A stretch of DNA of 64,000 nucleotides from an uncultured Pseudomonadales bacterium (GTDB lineage Bacteria > Pseudomonadota > Gammaproteobacteria > Pseudomonadales > Azotimanducaceae): NCBI GenBank assembly GCA_958296295.1, contig OY282460.1, positions 2,046,001 through 2,110,000 of the forward strand. The letters run 5' to 3'. The position numbers were made by a program, and so were the translations under genes. This document shows positions 34,590 to 44,867 of the stretch, in pieces (the stretch's first letter is position 1; the number at the start of each line of letters is the position of its first letter). Under the pieces are notes generated by a model, which saw only the letters and a program-made list of their open reading frames with translations, was not told the DNA's origin and did not search any database.

Positions 34590-34990
34590 GTTGTCGATGG
34601 AGAAGGAGGCTCGGAAGTCCGGGTGGTAGCAGCAGTTGCGCACTACCGGCAGCAAGTCGAACAGCCGTGCTTCAATTGCAGCGAGCGCTGTCGCCCGCTG
34701 CGGAACCGCCGCCGCCAATTCCCGCAGCATCCGCCGCTCATAATTTGAATAGACGCAGATGGTTCCTTCCTCTCCAAGGGCGTCCAGCAGGCGTTTGGCC
34801 AGCGTGGGGCGGGCGTCGTCGTCCCCTTCGTGCAGACAGTCCGCACGGGCCGGCGCCTGCCCGTCGTGCTCCTTATGCACGGAGAACAGGAAGGGGATGG
34901 CGTCATAAGGCCGGGTGCCGGCGAAGCGGGGGATGGCCGGCGCGAAAGTCTCAAGATCCAAGTGGCGCACCGGCGGCTTGATTGCGGCCA
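34590..34990 (-). pseudogene. DUF2779-domain relic
   Basis: The reverse strand reads RHLDLETFAPAIPRFAGTRP, YDAIPFLFSVHKEHDG, LAKRLLDALGEEGTICVYSN, YERRMLRELAAAVPQ and VRNCCYHPDFRASFSI. This is the core of DUF2779 (DEDD-like D-x-E and YN/YE motifs). Both ends are missing and the frame decays after about 34590. It lies against a transposase fragment. The space from 34326 to 34590 holds only further degraded sequence. Confidence 0.65.
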
Positions 34991-34998
34991 GCGCGTTC

Positions 34999-35787
34999 CT
35001 CAGGAGGAAGAACGACTGCGAGCGGAACGCGTCGAAGCGTCTGCTGACGGCGCTGCGTCGGGCGCATCCGCACCTGCCGCTGGTGGTGGTGGAGGACGGC
35101 CTGGCGTCGAACGGGCCGCACGTCCGGCTGCTGAAGGAGCTGGACATGGGCTTCGTGCTGGGCGCGAAGCCGGGCGACCACAAGGCGTTGTTCGCGTGGG
35201 TGGACGAGTTGGAGTCGGCGCCGCGGTCGCCGGGGGCGAAGCCGGGCGTGGAGCGCTGGGAGACGACGGACGCGGACGGCGTGGAGCACCGTTTCCGGTG
35301 GTCGAACGGGGCGCCGCTGAACGACTCGCACCCGGATTTGGAGGTGAACTTCCTCGAATATTGGGAAAGGAGGCCGAACGGCAGGAAGAACAGGCGTTTC
35401 TCGTGGGTCACGGACCTGCGGATCGACCGATGGAACGCGATGAGGCTGATGCGCGCCGGGCGGGTGCGCTGGCGGATCGAGAACGAGACGTTCAACACCC
35501 TGAAGAACCAAGGCTGCGAGTTCGAGCACAACTTCGGCCACGGCGAGAAGAATCTGGCGACGGTGTTCGCCTGTCTGATGATGCTGGCGTTCGGCATCGA
35601 CCAGCTGCAGGCGACATGCTGCCCGCTGTTCCGGGCGGCGCTGGCGCGCAAGCGGCGTCCGACGTATTTCTGGGAGGACTTCCGCTCGATGTTCGCGACG
35701 TTTCTCCTGCCGGACTGGGACACCTTCTACCGGGCGCTGGCCTTCGGCCACGAGGCCCCCGTGCCGGTGCCGTTCGACACGTTCTGA
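34999..35787 (+). mobile_element. DDE transposase, N-terminally truncated
   Basis: The frame continues FLRRKNDCERNASKRLLTAL, LPLVVVEDGLASNGPHVRLL and FVLGAKPGDHKALFAWVDEL, then VRWRIENETFNTLKNQGCEF, EHNFGHGEKNLATVFACLM and MLAFGIDQLQA. The aspartate in VVVEDGLASN and glutamate in IENETFNTLKNQG fit IS4-like DDE transposases. The first part, with the first catalytic aspartate, is absent, so it is inactive. The exact IS family is not certain. Confidence 0.7.
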
Positions 35788-36497
35788 GCCGACCGCCGGG
35801 CCGAACCGCGCTCGGACCGCCTTGCCTCTTTCAGGGGAACCCGACATCGCCGCCCCCGCATCCGGACAAGCGCCGGAGGCCGGGGTCTCGCCCATCCCCC
35901 AGGAAGACCACGCCGCAAGCCGACTCGCCGACAACCCGTGTCGTTAGCGGGAGTCGCTGGTTGTTGTGTGCGAAAGTGGTTGAAAAGCTGTCCAAAAGTG
36001 CTAATGTTGGCACTCGCGTGTTCGGTCGTGCGCCCAAAGTCCAAGAATTGGCGCGACAGATGACCGCCAAGGATGGTTCGCACGGTTGGTGCCAAGGGGT
36101 GCCAAGCGTTGGCGCCAGCGGCCGGACGCGGTTTAGCAGTTTGCAAAGAACACTTCTTGCAACACGTTCTTGCAACACGAGTCTCAATACGCCTTGGAGT
36201 ACGGAATCGTCATCATCTCACCGCCCGGCGACCGGGTGGCATGGCCTATCGGCCATCGGCCGCCGCTTGCGCCCTTTCATGGCGCGACGCCGGGCCGGAC
36301 GCGACGCTTGGGCACGGGAAGCATCGCCTTGCCGCGACGCGAAGCCCGGATCGCCGCAAGCCAATCCCCACCAGCCTCTCGAACTTGCCGTCACCAAACC
36401 GCCCCCAGCGTTGGCTGGTTGGCGCCCTGGGCGCAAACGACAGGCGAGATGACACCCGTTCCGCGCTCCAAGCCGTCCGCAACATGGAAGCGCAACG
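35788..36497. other. Long leader/intergenic region before rne
   Basis: These 710 bases contain no gene that I can support. A direct repeat ttcttgcaacacg occurs twice at about 36153-36180. Frames on both strands are open because of GC content but resemble nothing. In enterobacteria RNase E autoregulates through a long rne 5' UTR; whether this leader serves that role cannot be judged from sequence alone. Confidence 0.4.
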
Positions 36498-39197
36498 ATG
36501 AAACGCATGCTGATCAACGCGACTCAACCCGAAGAGGTTCGAGTCGCACTCGTCGATGGCCAAAAGCTCTACGACCTTGACATAGAGAACCGCAGTCACG
36601 AGCAGAAGAAAGGCAACGTCTACAAGGCCCGGGTAGTCCGGGTCGAACCCAGCTTGGAGGCCGCGTTCGTCGACTTCGGCGCCGAGCGGCACGGGTTTCT
36701 TCCTTTCAAAGAAGTCGCCCACTCCCTGCGCGCCGAGGGAACCCCTCGCGACGCCTCGCCTGCCGGCGGCCGGGCGAACACGCCGGGCGCTCTGCGCGAG
36801 GGCCAGATGCTGAACGTGCAGGTGGAGAAGGAGGAGCGCGGCAACAAGGGTGCCGCCCTCACGACCTTCCTCAGCATTGCCGGCCGTTACCTGGTGTTGA
36901 TGCCGAACAACCCCCGGGCCGGCGGCATTTCGCGCCGCATCGAGGGCGACAACCGCGAGGCGTTGCGCGATGCGCTCTCCCATTTGGATGTGCCGGAGGG
37001 GATGGGCGTCATCGTGCGCACCGCCGGCATCGGGCGCGCGGCCGAGGACTTGCAGTGGGACTTGAACTACCTGCTGCAGGTTCACGAGGCCATCGCCAAG
37101 GCGGCGGCGGAATCGAAGGTGCCGAGGCTGCTCTACCAAGAGACCAACGTATATGTGCGCGCGATCCGCGACTGCCTGCGGCGCGACATCGGCGAGGTGC
37201 TCATCGACGGCAAGGACGCTTACAACCAAGCCCACGAGTTCATCGACCCCGTGATGCCGCACTACAAGGATCGCATCAAGTTCTACGAGGATCCCACTCC
37301 GCTGTTCAGCCGCTACCAGATCGAGAGCCAGATCGAGAGCGCGTTCCAACACGAGGTGAAACTGCCCTCCGGCGGCAGCGTGGTGATCGACCCCACCGAG
37401 GCGCTGGTGTCCATCGACATCAACTCTGCCCGCGCCACCAAAGGCGCGGACATCGAGGAGACGGCGTTCGCCACAAACCTCGAAGCCGCAGAAGAGGTGG
37501 CCCGCCAGTTGCGTCTGCGCGACATGGGCGGCCTCATCGTCATCGACTTCATCGACATGGTCGCGCAGAGGAACCAACGCGCCGTGGAAGAGAAGCTGCG
37601 CGAAGCGTTGCAAGCGGACCGGGCGCGCGTGCAGGTCGGACGCATCTCCCGCTTCGGCCTGATGGAAATGTCGCGCCAGCGCCTGCGCCCGTCGCTGGCC
37701 GAACTCACCACGGAAGTCTGTCCGCGGTGCTCCGGTCAAGGCCGGATACGCGATGTCGAATCCCTCGCGCTGTCGATCCTGCGGGTGGTGGAGGAGGAGT
37801 CGCTGAAGCAGAGCAGCTCCATCGTGCGCGCCCGCGTTCCGGTGAATGTGGGCACCTACCTGCTGAACGAAAAGCGGCGCGAATTGGCGGACATCGAACA
37901 ACGCACCTCCACCCACATCGTGATCGTGCCGGCCCCGGATTTGGAGACGCCGCATTATGAAGTGCAGCGCATCCGCGACGACACCGCCGCCGCCGAAGGC
38001 AACGTGCCGAGTTACGAGTTCACGGCAGCGGCCACTCAAACGGATTCGGTTAGCGGCCCGGCCCGGCGTGCGCCGGCGCCCCGCCCAGCCGCGGTGACGG
38101 CCGCTCCGCCACCGCCTGCGCCACCGCGACAGACGCGAGGTGCCACGCCCGCGGACAAGCCGGCGAGGCAGCCCAAGAGCCAACAGGAAAGCAAAACCAA
38201 ACGCGGGCGCGAAACCAAACGCGGCCTGCTGGCGCGGCTGGGGGCCGGCGTTGCCAAGCTCTTTGGCGGATCCGCCAAACCGGTCGAGACGTCCGCTGCC
38301 CAAGGGGACCGGGGCAAACACGGCACCCAACGGCGGGGCGGTCAATCCGCCAACACCACCGGGCCGGCCGCCAACCAAGAGCGCCGCGGCAGTGGCCACA
38401 ACCGCCGCCAGCGACATGGCGAGCGGCGCCGGCCCGCCGGCGCCGACCACGCTTCCCCCGCGCGCGGCAGGAGCGATGGCAGGAGCCCCGCCAGGGCGGA
38501 ACGGCAAGAACGCGATGGCCGTGGCAACCGGCGACGCGGTCCGGCGGGTGCCGATGCGCGCACGAGGGACAGGAACACGTCCGCGCCGGACGCCAGGCGC
38601 CGCGACCGCGGCCCGGAACGGGCCCAGCCGCCGCGCGAGGAAGCGAGCCCGAACCCGCAGCGGGCTGGCGGTGAGCGCACTGTACACGCGCCGAGCGCAG
38701 AGGAGCTTGCCGGCAGCCGCCGCAAGCCGCGCCGCGACCGAGCCGCCCTCGCCGGCGCCGAAACGGACAACCGGCCGCCTCCCGCAGCCGCCAGCGCGAA
38801 CAGCAACAGCGAACAAGCGAGCGGCAACGAGCGCCGCCGCCCGCCACGAGCGGAAAGCGCCGAGCGGGAGGCCGACAGGCCCAAAAGCAACGCGACGAAC
38901 GCGGCCCCCGCCCGGGCCAGCAACGATCCGCGCGTCAAGCCCGGCGCGCCGGCGTCGCCGGCCGCGGAACCGAGCGCAGCAGCCCCTCCTCGGCAGCCGG
39001 AAACCGCCGCGCAACCCGCCGCCGCGCCGCGCCCGCGAAGCGAACCCGCGTCGCGCAAGGCACCCGCCGCCAAACCACCGCCGGACGCGCAGCCGCCAAC
39101 GCCGGCATCGTCCAAGGCCACGGGCGCCACGGAAGTAGTGCCCCGTGGCCGAGCCAGCAACGACCCGAGGGAATTGCGCAAGGCGAACGCCGGTTGA
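36498..39197 (+). CDS. rne: Ribonuclease E
   Basis: This 899-residue endoribonuclease is the scaffold of the RNA degradosome. It opens [20 protein letters not shown]. The S1 domain ([20 protein letters not shown] then DFG) is followed by the RNase H- and DNase I-like parts with metal-binding aspartates in [15 protein letters not shown] (about 307) and [12 protein letters not shown] (about 350). The zinc-link is CPRCSGQGR (about 408-411). Residues after 510 are disordered, rich in Arg, Pro, Ala and Gly, and would carry the RNA-binding and partner sites. The end has a repeated RASNDPR-type motif. It is divergent from rluC in relative orientation, as in E. coli, but separated by 13.4 kb. Confidence 0.97.
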   Translation: MKRMLINATQPEEVRVALVDGQKLYDLDIENRSHEQKKGNVYKARVVRVEPSLEAAFVDFGAERHGFLPFKEVAHSLRAEGTPRDASPAGGRANTPGALREGQMLNVQVEKEERGNKGAALTTFLSIAGRYLVLMPNNPRAGGISRRIEGDNREALRDALSHLDVPEGMGVIVRTAGIGRAAEDLQWDLNYLLQVHEAIAKAAAESKVPRLLYQETNVYVRAIRDCLRRDIGEVLIDGKDAYNQAHEFIDPVMPHYKDRIKFYEDPTPLFSRYQIESQIESAFQHEVKLPSGGSVVIDPTEALVSIDINSARATKGADIEETAFATNLEAAEEVARQLRLRDMGGLIVIDFIDMVAQRNQRAVEEKLREALQADRARVQVGRISRFGLMEMSRQRLRPSLAELTTEVCPRCSGQGRIRDVESLALSILRVVEEESLKQSSSIVRARVPVNVGTYLLNEKRRELADIEQRTSTHIVIVPAPDLETPHYEVQRIRDDTAAAEGNVPSYEFTAAATQTDSVSGPARRAPAPRPAAVTAAPPPPAPPRQTRGATPADKPARQPKSQQESKTKRGRETKRGLLARLGAGVAKLFGGSAKPVETSAAQGDRGKHGTQRRGGQSANTTGPAANQERRGSGHNRRQRHGERRRPAGADHASPARGRSDGRSPARAERQERDGRGNRRRGPAGADARTRDRNTSAPDARRRDRGPERAQPPREEASPNPQRAGGERTVHAPSAEELAGSRRKPRRDRAALAGAETDNRPPPAAASANSNSEQASGNERRRPPRAESAEREADRPKSNATNAAPARASNDPRVKPGAPASPAAEPSAAAPPRQPETAAQPAAAPRPRSEPASRKAPAAKPPPDAQPPTPASSKATGATEVVPRGRASNDPRELRKANAG

Positions 39198-39250
39198 GGT
39201 TCTGCGCCGCGGGAGCGGTGGAGAGCCTTGCGGCCAACGCGAGCACCGAC

Positions 39251-39279
39251 CGTTGGACACGGGCTCAGCGCGCGCTAGG
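39251..39279. repeat. Short repeat, copy C
   Basis: cgttggacacgggctcagcg, then cgcgctagg, matches the repeat at 319-353 and 404-437. It stands in the rne-murB spacer in the same orientation on the plus strand. Confidence 0.45.
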
Positions 39280-39333
39280 AACTTTGCGCCGTGGTAGCGG
39301 CGGAGAATCTCGGTTCCAACACGAGCGCAGCGA

Positions 39334-39357
39334 CCGTTGAACACGCGCTTCAGCATG
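39334..39357. repeat. Short repeat, copy D (partial)
   Basis: gttgaacacgcgcttcagca is a partial match to copies A-C, about 85 bases from copy C, the same spacing as between copies A and B. Confidence 0.35.
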
Positions 39358-39421
39358 TCGCGCCGGCCGGCCAACCCCGCCGGACGGCCGAAACGCCCAC
39401 AGACGGCGTTCGCGGTGCCTG

Positions 39422-40507
39422 TCAGGGCGTGCTGACGCCGGCCACCCGCGGCTCGAGTTCCAGCCGCACGCCGTACTTCGTGCGCACGTCGTCGCGGATC
39501 TCCCGGGCGAGCGACAGCGCGTCTTCGCCGGTGGCGCCGCCGCGATTGACCAACACCAACGGCTGACGCGGCCAAACCTGCATCGGGCCTCTCTGAACGC
39601 CTTTCCACCCGGCGGCATCGATTAGCCGGGCCGCGGGAATCTTGAAGGTCGTGTTCGGCGCGTTGGTAGCGCAAGCGGCGTTGGTCGCGTTGTTGAGAGT
39701 CGGCGCCTCCGGCGGCGCCGGGAAGGCGTCCACCGCGATGTGGGCACGCAAACCGTCGAGTTGCCGCGCGGTGAGCACCGGATTCTTGAAGAAGCTGCCA
39801 ACATTTCCCACCCAACGCGGGTCCGGGAGTTTGCGCCGCCGCACGCGGGCGACGGCTTCGGCGACGGCGGGCCGGGATGGGGTGGCGCCGGCGAGACCCA
39901 TCCGTTCGAGTTCGCGGGTCACATCGGAATACCCGGTGGCGACGGGCGTCTCGCCGAGGCGCATCGCCACGCGCGTTATCACGAACCGGCCTGGCGCGCG
40001 CCGGAAGCGGCTGTCTCGATAGCGCAAGCCGCATTGCTCCGCGGGAAGCGTCGCGAATGCGCAGCGTTGCCGGTCGAACGCGGTCACGCTCTCCAGCACT
40101 TGGGCCAATTCGCGGCCGTAGGCGCCGATGTTCTGCATCGGCGCCGCGCCGACCGAGCCGGGTATCAACGCGAGGTTTTCCAATCCCGCGACGCCCCGGC
40201 CAAGCGTCGCCCGCACAAGGTCGTTCCAGACTTCGCCGGCGCTCGCGGTGACGCGCCAGGCTTGGCCGTCAAGGCGCTCGAAGAAGACGCCGCGCAAGCG
40301 CAACAGCAGGGTCAGACCCGGCAGGCGGGAACGAAGCACGACATTGGATCCGCCGCCGAGGACGGTCACCGGGACCCCTAGCCGCTCGGCGGCGCTGACC
40401 CGTTCCGCGAGGGCCGACTCGGTGCGAATGACGCGCAACTCGTCCGCCAAACAGGGAACGCGCAAGGTGTTCGGCACCTGACGGGAAGACGATGCCGGCG
40501 CTGTCAT
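39422..40507 (-). CDS. murB: UDP-N-acetylenolpyruvoylglucosamine reductase
   Basis: MurB is an FAD enzyme that reduces UDP-GlcNAc-enolpyruvate to UDP-MurNAc in peptidoglycan synthesis. This 361-residue product has the FAD-binding GGGSNVVL, PGSVGAAPMQNIGAYG with the E. coli-type loop, the catalytic serine in NVGSFFKNPV, and LVNRGGATGEDALSLAREI near the C-terminus. The ATG at 40507 shares ATGA with the stop of the AlkB-like gene, so the two are co-translated. Confidence 0.95.
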   Translation of the reverse strand: MTAPASSSRQVPNTLRVPCLADELRVIRTESALAERVSAAERLGVPVTVLGGGSNVVLRSRLPGLTLLLRLRGVFFERLDGQAWRVTASAGEVWNDLVRATLGRGVAGLENLALIPGSVGAAPMQNIGAYGRELAQVLESVTAFDRQRCAFATLPAEQCGLRYRDSRFRRAPGRFVITRVAMRLGETPVATGYSDVTRELERMGLAGATPSRPAVAEAVARVRRRKLPDPRWVGNVGSFFKNPVLTARQLDGLRAHIAVDAFPAPPEAPTLNNATNAACATNAPNTTFKIPAARLIDAAGWKGVQRGPMQVWPRQPLVLVNRGGATGEDALSLAREIRDDVRTKYGVRLELEPRVAGVSTP

Positions 40508-41151
40508 TTCCCCTCGGCGCTTTCCGCTGGTCGGCCGCCGCTGGTCCAACGGAAGGTGAACGACACGCGCTCCGCCACCGGCTTGACCGTGCGCGGAACG
40601 CAATGCTGGTAGTCGCGCTGACAGCGACCCCACATGAGCAGCAGCGAACCGTGCGCCAACGGCTGGGCGATGGAATCGGTGGTTGTTCCACGGGCGCGGC
40701 GCCGGACTCGCAACAGGCGCTCGCCGCCAACGCTGGCCGTGGCGATCACGGGCGCGGGGCCAAGGTCGGCCTCGTCGTCGGCGTGCCACCCCAGCGCGTC
40801 CTGGCCATCGCGGTAGCGGTTGACGAGCACGTAGTTGAAGCGCCAACCCACGGCGGCGCCAACTTCCGCGGCAAGCCGTTCCACGAAAACCGGCCACGGC
40901 GCGGCCCGCCGTTCGGTGCCGCTGTAGCGGTAGGACGCGCCCGGCAGGCCGTACCAGGCGGACAGGCGCGGCGCCAACACGTCGCGCCCGAAAAGCGTTA
41001 GCTGTTCGCGTTGCCACGCCAGTTCGGCGAGCGCCCGCGCGAGCAGCGCGTCGGCCCGGAGACGTTGCAGAAAACCCGGCCTGTAGCGTGCCCCCTCGAC
41101 GCCGAAACTCTCACTCTTGGAGACGAAACTTGGCGGCGGCGCGTAGGTCAT
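40504..41151 (-). CDS. AlkB-like 2-oxoglutarate/Fe(II) dioxygenase
   Basis: This 215-residue enzyme repairs alkylated bases by oxidative demethylation (ALKBH2/3 type). The iron ligands are the H-x-D of ALGWHADDEADLG and a distal histidine in YQHCVPRTVKP. The 2-oxoglutarate-binding arginines are in RVSFTFRW, and FNYVLVNRYRDGQD is the conserved nucleotide-recognition region. It leads a two-gene operon with murB and is divergent from the SDR gene 90 bases away. Confidence 0.9.
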   Translation of the reverse strand: MTYAPPPSFVSKSESFGVEGARYRPGFLQRLRADALLARALAELAWQREQLTLFGRDVLAPRLSAWYGLPGASYRYSGTERRAAPWPVFVERLAAEVGAAVGWRFNYVLVNRYRDGQDALGWHADDEADLGPAPVIATASVGGERLLRVRRRARGTTTDSIAQPLAHGSLLLMWGRCQRDYQHCVPRTVKPVAERVSFTFRWTSGGRPAESAEGK

Positions 41152-41240
41152 GCGGTTTATGATAGGCGCTCATTTCGTCTGTTTGGCTGCGAGGTCTCGC
41201 CAGTCGCCGCATTCGAAACGACCTTAAGAGGGATCGAACC

Positions 41241-42011
41241 ATGGATATCAACGGCAAGGTCGCGCTCGTCACCGGCGGCGCCTCCGGGCTTGGACGGGCC
41301 ACCGCGCAGACCGTTCTCGAGGCGGGCGGCCAGGTCGCCCTCGTGGACCTGAACGCGGATTTGGCGACACAGACGGCGCGCGAGCTTGGCGACGGCGCGG
41401 CGGCGTTCGCCGCCAACGTCGCCCAGGCGGATTCCGTCAAGGCCGCCATCGACGCCGCGGTGGAGCGTTTCGGCGCCATCCACATCAACGTCAACTGCGC
41501 CGGCATCGGCGCGGCCGGCCGCACTTTGGGGCGCGACGGGCCGCTGTCCTTGGAGGCGTTCAATTTCGTCATTCAAGTGAACTTGGTGGGCACTTTCAAC
41601 AGTTTGCGGCTTTGCGCCCTGCACATGGCCAAGAACGAACCCGCCACGCCCGACGGCGAACGCGGCGTGATAGTCAACACCGCCTCCGTGGCGGCCTTCG
41701 ACGGGCAGATTGGCCAAGCGGCGTACAGCGCGAGCAAGGGCGGCGTCGTCGGCATGACGCTGCCCATCGCGCGGGATCTCGGCCGCAACGGCATCCGCGT
41801 CTGCACGATTGCGCCCGGCATCTTCGAGACGCCGATGATGATGGGCGCCCCGGACCGCGTGCGCGTGCCACTCGTCGAAAGCGTGCAGTTCCCGAACCGC
41901 TTGGGCGAAGCGCCGGAGTTCGCCCAGCTTGCCCGCCAGATCATCGAGAACCCGTATCTGAACGGCGAGACCATCCGTTTGGACGGCGGTATCAGGATGC
42001 AGCCGCGCTAG
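41241..42011 (+). CDS. SDR-family 3-hydroxyacyl-CoA dehydrogenase (type II-like)
   Basis: This 256-residue short-chain dehydrogenase has NAD-binding TGGASGLG, the second-strand aspartate in ALVDLN (NAD rather than NADP), NCAG, the catalytic serine in [14 protein letters not shown], and YSASKGG with the catalytic Tyr and Lys. The [20 protein letters not shown] and [14 protein letters not shown] segments are characteristic of the HSD17B10-like 3-hydroxyacyl-CoA dehydrogenases that act on short branched acyl-CoAs. AGAGGG precedes the ATG. pdxA follows on the same strand after 36 bases. Confidence 0.88.
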   Translation: MDINGKVALVTGGASGLGRATAQTVLEAGGQVALVDLNADLATQTARELGDGAAAFAANVAQADSVKAAIDAAVERFGAIHINVNCAGIGAAGRTLGRDGPLSLEAFNFVIQVNLVGTFNSLRLCALHMAKNEPATPDGERGVIVNTASVAAFDGQIGQAAYSASKGGVVGMTLPIARDLGRNGIRVCTIAPGIFETPMMMGAPDRVRVPLVESVQFPNRLGEAPEFAQLARQIIENPYLNGETIRLDGGIRMQPR

Positions 42012-42047
42012 CGCGCGGATCGAGACCCTTCGGCTCGCAAACGCCCC

Positions 42048-43058
42048 GTGCGCCGCGCTGCCGCGCCGCCGCCGCGCATGGCGGTGACCATGGGCGATGC
42101 CAGCGGCGTCGGCCCGGAAATCCTCCTGCGGCGTTTCGCGGCCGGTCGCATCGGCGACGACGTCGTGGTGTACGGCGATGCGGCGTTGCTTTTGGCCGGC
42201 GCGGAGCGGCTCGGTCTCCAAGTGGATTTGCGCGCCGTCCAATCCGCGTGCGATGCCACGCCGGGACGCCTCAACGTGGTGGATCTCGGCATGCTCGTGG
42301 CGCGGGATCTGACGCCCGGACGGATCAACGCCCGCGCCGGCGAGGCGGCGCGCCGCTATGTCGAACACGCCACGCGCGCGGCGTTGGCCGGCGAGGTCGC
42401 CGGCGTGGTGACGCTGCCGATAAACAAGGAGGCGACCCGCGCCACCACGCCGGGATTCCTCGGCCACACGGAGTTCATCGCTGATCTGTGCGGTACCCGC
42501 GACTTCGCCATGATGCTGGCCACGCCGGAGGTGGCGGTCTCGCACGTCAGCGGGCACGTTCCACTCGCCGAGGCCATCGGCCAGGTCACGCGAGCACGGG
42601 TGCGCACGGTGATCGAACTCACCCACCGGGCGTTGCATCACGTCACGCCACGACCGCGCATCGCCGTTTGCGGATTGAACCCGCACGCCGGCGAACACGG
42701 CCTCATCGGCAGCGAAGACGAGGGCGTTGTGGCGCCCGCCATCGCCGATGCCCGCCGGGCCGGCGTCGATGCGGCGGGGCCGCATCCCGCGGACACCGTG
42801 TTCCACCAAGCCATCAAGCGCGACCGCTACGACGCCATCGTGTGCATGTACCACGACCAGGGACACGCGCCCATGAAGCTCTTCGCTTTCGAGACCGCGG
42901 TGAACGTGACCATCGGCTTGCCCATCGTGCGCACATCCGTGGATCACGGCACCGCGTTCGACATCGCTTGGCGCGGCCAGGCCTTCACCGGTTCGCTGCG
43001 CGCCGCCTTGGAATGCGCTTGGCGCTTGGCGAACGCGAGGACGGGCACGAACGGTTGA
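42048..43058 (+). CDS. pdxA: PdxA-family 4-phospho-hydroxyacid dehydrogenase
   Basis: This 336-residue NAD-dependent enzyme of the PdxA fold starts AVTMGDASGVGPEILLRRF. The metal-binding histidines are in GFLGHTEFIAD, GLNPHAGEHGLIG and MYHDQGHAPMKLFAF, and it ends with RTSVDHGTAFDIA. Canonical PdxA oxidises 4-phosphohydroxy-L-threonine in vitamin B6 synthesis. The family also includes D-threonate/erythronate 4-phosphate dehydrogenases, and no pdxJ or dnmK neighbour decides between them. It converges with the histidine kinase gene. Confidence 0.85.
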   Translation: MRRAAAPPPRMAVTMGDASGVGPEILLRRFAAGRIGDDVVVYGDAALLLAGAERLGLQVDLRAVQSACDATPGRLNVVDLGMLVARDLTPGRINARAGEAARRYVEHATRAALAGEVAGVVTLPINKEATRATTPGFLGHTEFIADLCGTRDFAMMLATPEVAVSHVSGHVPLAEAIGQVTRARVRTVIELTHRALHHVTPRPRIAVCGLNPHAGEHGLIGSEDEGVVAPAIADARRAGVDAAGPHPADTVFHQAIKRDRYDAIVCMYHDQGHAPMKLFAFETAVNVTIGLPIVRTSVDHGTAFDIAWRGQAFTGSLRAALECAWRLANARTGTNG

Positions 43059-43142
43059 CCGATGCGCGAAGACGTTGACCCGAAACGGCTACCTGCTTGC
43101 GGCACCGACGTGTTTGGCCGCCTACGGCCGCTGGGGCGCCCC

Positions 43143-44780
43143 TTAAGGTGCCGCCGCCAACATTATCGTGAATGCCGTTCCGCGGTCGCTGGGGGCGAGG
43201 GCGATGCGCCCGCCGGCGGTTTGCATCAGGGCGCGGCAGATCGGCAGCCCGAGGCCGGTGCCGCCGCAGGCGCCGCGGGTCGTGTAGAACGGATCGAAGA
43301 CGTGAGAACGATCGGTGTCGGCGATGCCGGGGCCATCGTCCTCCACGCGCACTTCCACTCGATCGCCGCGCCGCTCGGCGGCCACGCGCACGTCCGATGC
43401 GCCGTGCTCCACGGCGTTTTCCACCAAGTGTTCGAGCACGGCGCGAATCGAGGCGGCGGGCACCCGGGCCAGGGCGCGGTCGCCGACCGCGCGCACGGCC
43501 GGATTCCCCAGCGCGCGCGCCACCTCCAGCACATCCGTCACTTCCTCGCTGGCCTCGCTCAAGTCCGCTCGCGCGAGGTCGAGAAGGCGTTGCGTCAAGC
43601 GGTCGAGGCGCGCCAAGTCCGTGGATAAATTGTCCACGAAGTGGCGCGCCTCCTTGCTCGTCATGTCGCCCAAATGGTCGCTCAAGACCTCCACCGCGCC
43701 GCGGGCCGCGGCAATGGGCGTCTTGAATTCGTGATTCACTTGGCGCACGAAGTCGCGCACATAGTTGGTGCGGTGCTGCAGGTTCAGCACCATCGCGTCG
43801 ATGCTGTCCGCCAGATCGGCGAGCTCGCGCACGCGGTAGTGGCGACCGCGCTCGAAGTGTTCCGTCTCGCCGCGCGACACCCACCCCGCGCCCCGGCGCA
43901 GCCGTTGCAGGGGAAGCACCAGCGTGCGCGCCGTGATCACGGCGATGCCGATGGCGACCGCGAAGAACAAACCGGCACCTTGCAGCAGCAGATAACGTTT
44001 TTGCACCAACGTGTCGATGATCGTGGACGGCCGACGCGAGGCGGTCACCACACCGACAACGTGCCCGGCGAGGGTTACAGGTGTTGCCAGATGCACTTTG
44101 GTCGCCGCGCCGCGCACGAGCAGCTGAATCTCCAAGCCGCCGTGGTCGCGCACGCGCCGCAGCCGACCGGCGGCGAAGCCGTCGAGCGCCTCGCGCACCT
44201 CTTCGACATGCGCGAGCGACAGGCCTCGATCCGCCTCCGTCGTGGCAACCACCACGCCGCGTTCATCGAGCAGGCGGAAAGAGGCCGCTGTGGCCGCTCT
44301 GGCGTCCTCGAGCACGGACGCCAGCCGCTCGCCGGCGTCGGCGGCGAGCGCCTCCGGTCGAGGGCCGGGCAGGGCTGGGGGGAAGGGTGGCGCGATGGCG
44401 GCGCTGGCGAAATCCAACTGCGGCGGCGAAACGCGCCTCGGCTCGGTCGGCGCGGCGGCCGCAACGGCATGCTCCGAGAGGGCCGCGCGGTAGCTGCCGA
44501 CGAGCAGCGTGGTCGCCATCTCGAGTTCGTCTTGGGTCTGCCGCAACAGCGTGGTTTCGTGCAGCCGCAACAGGTAGACGCCCAGGAACGGCACAAGCAG
44601 CACTGACAGGCTCACGCCGATGAGAACCGAGCGCAGACTGAACCGGAGCCGTGGCCGCGAGCGGCTTGGATCGCCGGCGCCCGGCGCTGGCGCTTGCGCA
44701 GCGGAAGCGTTGGTGCTGAGCGCGTGCGTGGGCTTTCGCCCGGCCTTGGCCCGGTTCCAACGGGCCAACATCATGGACAA
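43143..44780 (-). CDS. Membrane sensor histidine kinase
   Basis: The product has 545 residues. Two membrane segments (SVLIGVSLSVLLVPFLGVYL and LLLQGAGLFFAVAIGIAVIT) bracket a periplasmic sensor of about 190 residues. A HAMP-type linker follows, then HisKA with the phosphorylated histidine in QVNHEFKTPIAAARG and the ATPase domain (HLVENAVEHGA, VEDDGPGIAD, GGTGLGLPICRALM). No response regulator is adjacent, so its partner must lie elsewhere. It lies downstream of fdsGB on the same strand with an 87-base gap. Confidence 0.9.
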   Translation of the reverse strand: MSMMLARWNRAKAGRKPTHALSTNASAAQAPAPGAGDPSRSRPRLRFSLRSVLIGVSLSVLLVPFLGVYLLRLHETTLLRQTQDELEMATTLLVGSYRAALSEHAVAAAAPTEPRRVSPPQLDFASAAIAPPFPPALPGPRPEALAADAGERLASVLEDARAATAASFRLLDERGVVVATTEADRGLSLAHVEEVREALDGFAAGRLRRVRDHGGLEIQLLVRGAATKVHLATPVTLAGHVVGVVTASRRPSTIIDTLVQKRYLLLQGAGLFFAVAIGIAVITARTLVLPLQRLRRGAGWVSRGETEHFERGRHYRVRELADLADSIDAMVLNLQHRTNYVRDFVRQVNHEFKTPIAAARGAVEVLSDHLGDMTSKEARHFVDNLSTDLARLDRLTQRLLDLARADLSEASEEVTDVLEVARALGNPAVRAVGDRALARVPAASIRAVLEHLVENAVEHGASDVRVAAERRGDRVEVRVEDDGPGIADTDRSHVFDPFYTTRGACGGTGLGLPICRALMQTAGGRIALAPSDRGTAFTIMLAAAP

Positions 44781-44867
44781 CGCGCGCTAGCGAACGCGCT
44801 CATGCGTGCGGTGGAGGGGTTGGTTGCCAAGGAAGTCGATGCGCGATGGTTTTGACGGGGTGGACTT

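Noticed and set aside
34590..34990. CRISPR-associated nuclease (Cas4-like)
   Set aside because: The DUF2779 match is a fragment without the Cas4 cysteine cluster, and no repeats or cas genes are nearby.
36246..40034. 1262-residue frame antisense to rne and murB
   Set aside because: It is a shadow created by high GC: it covers clear rne and murB genes and its translation is a low-complexity Arg/Gly/Ala mixture without motifs.
41157..42947. 596-residue minus-strand frame opposite the SDR and pdxA genes
   Set aside because: Both plus-strand genes have full catalytic motifs and ribosome sites; the reverse frame resembles nothing.
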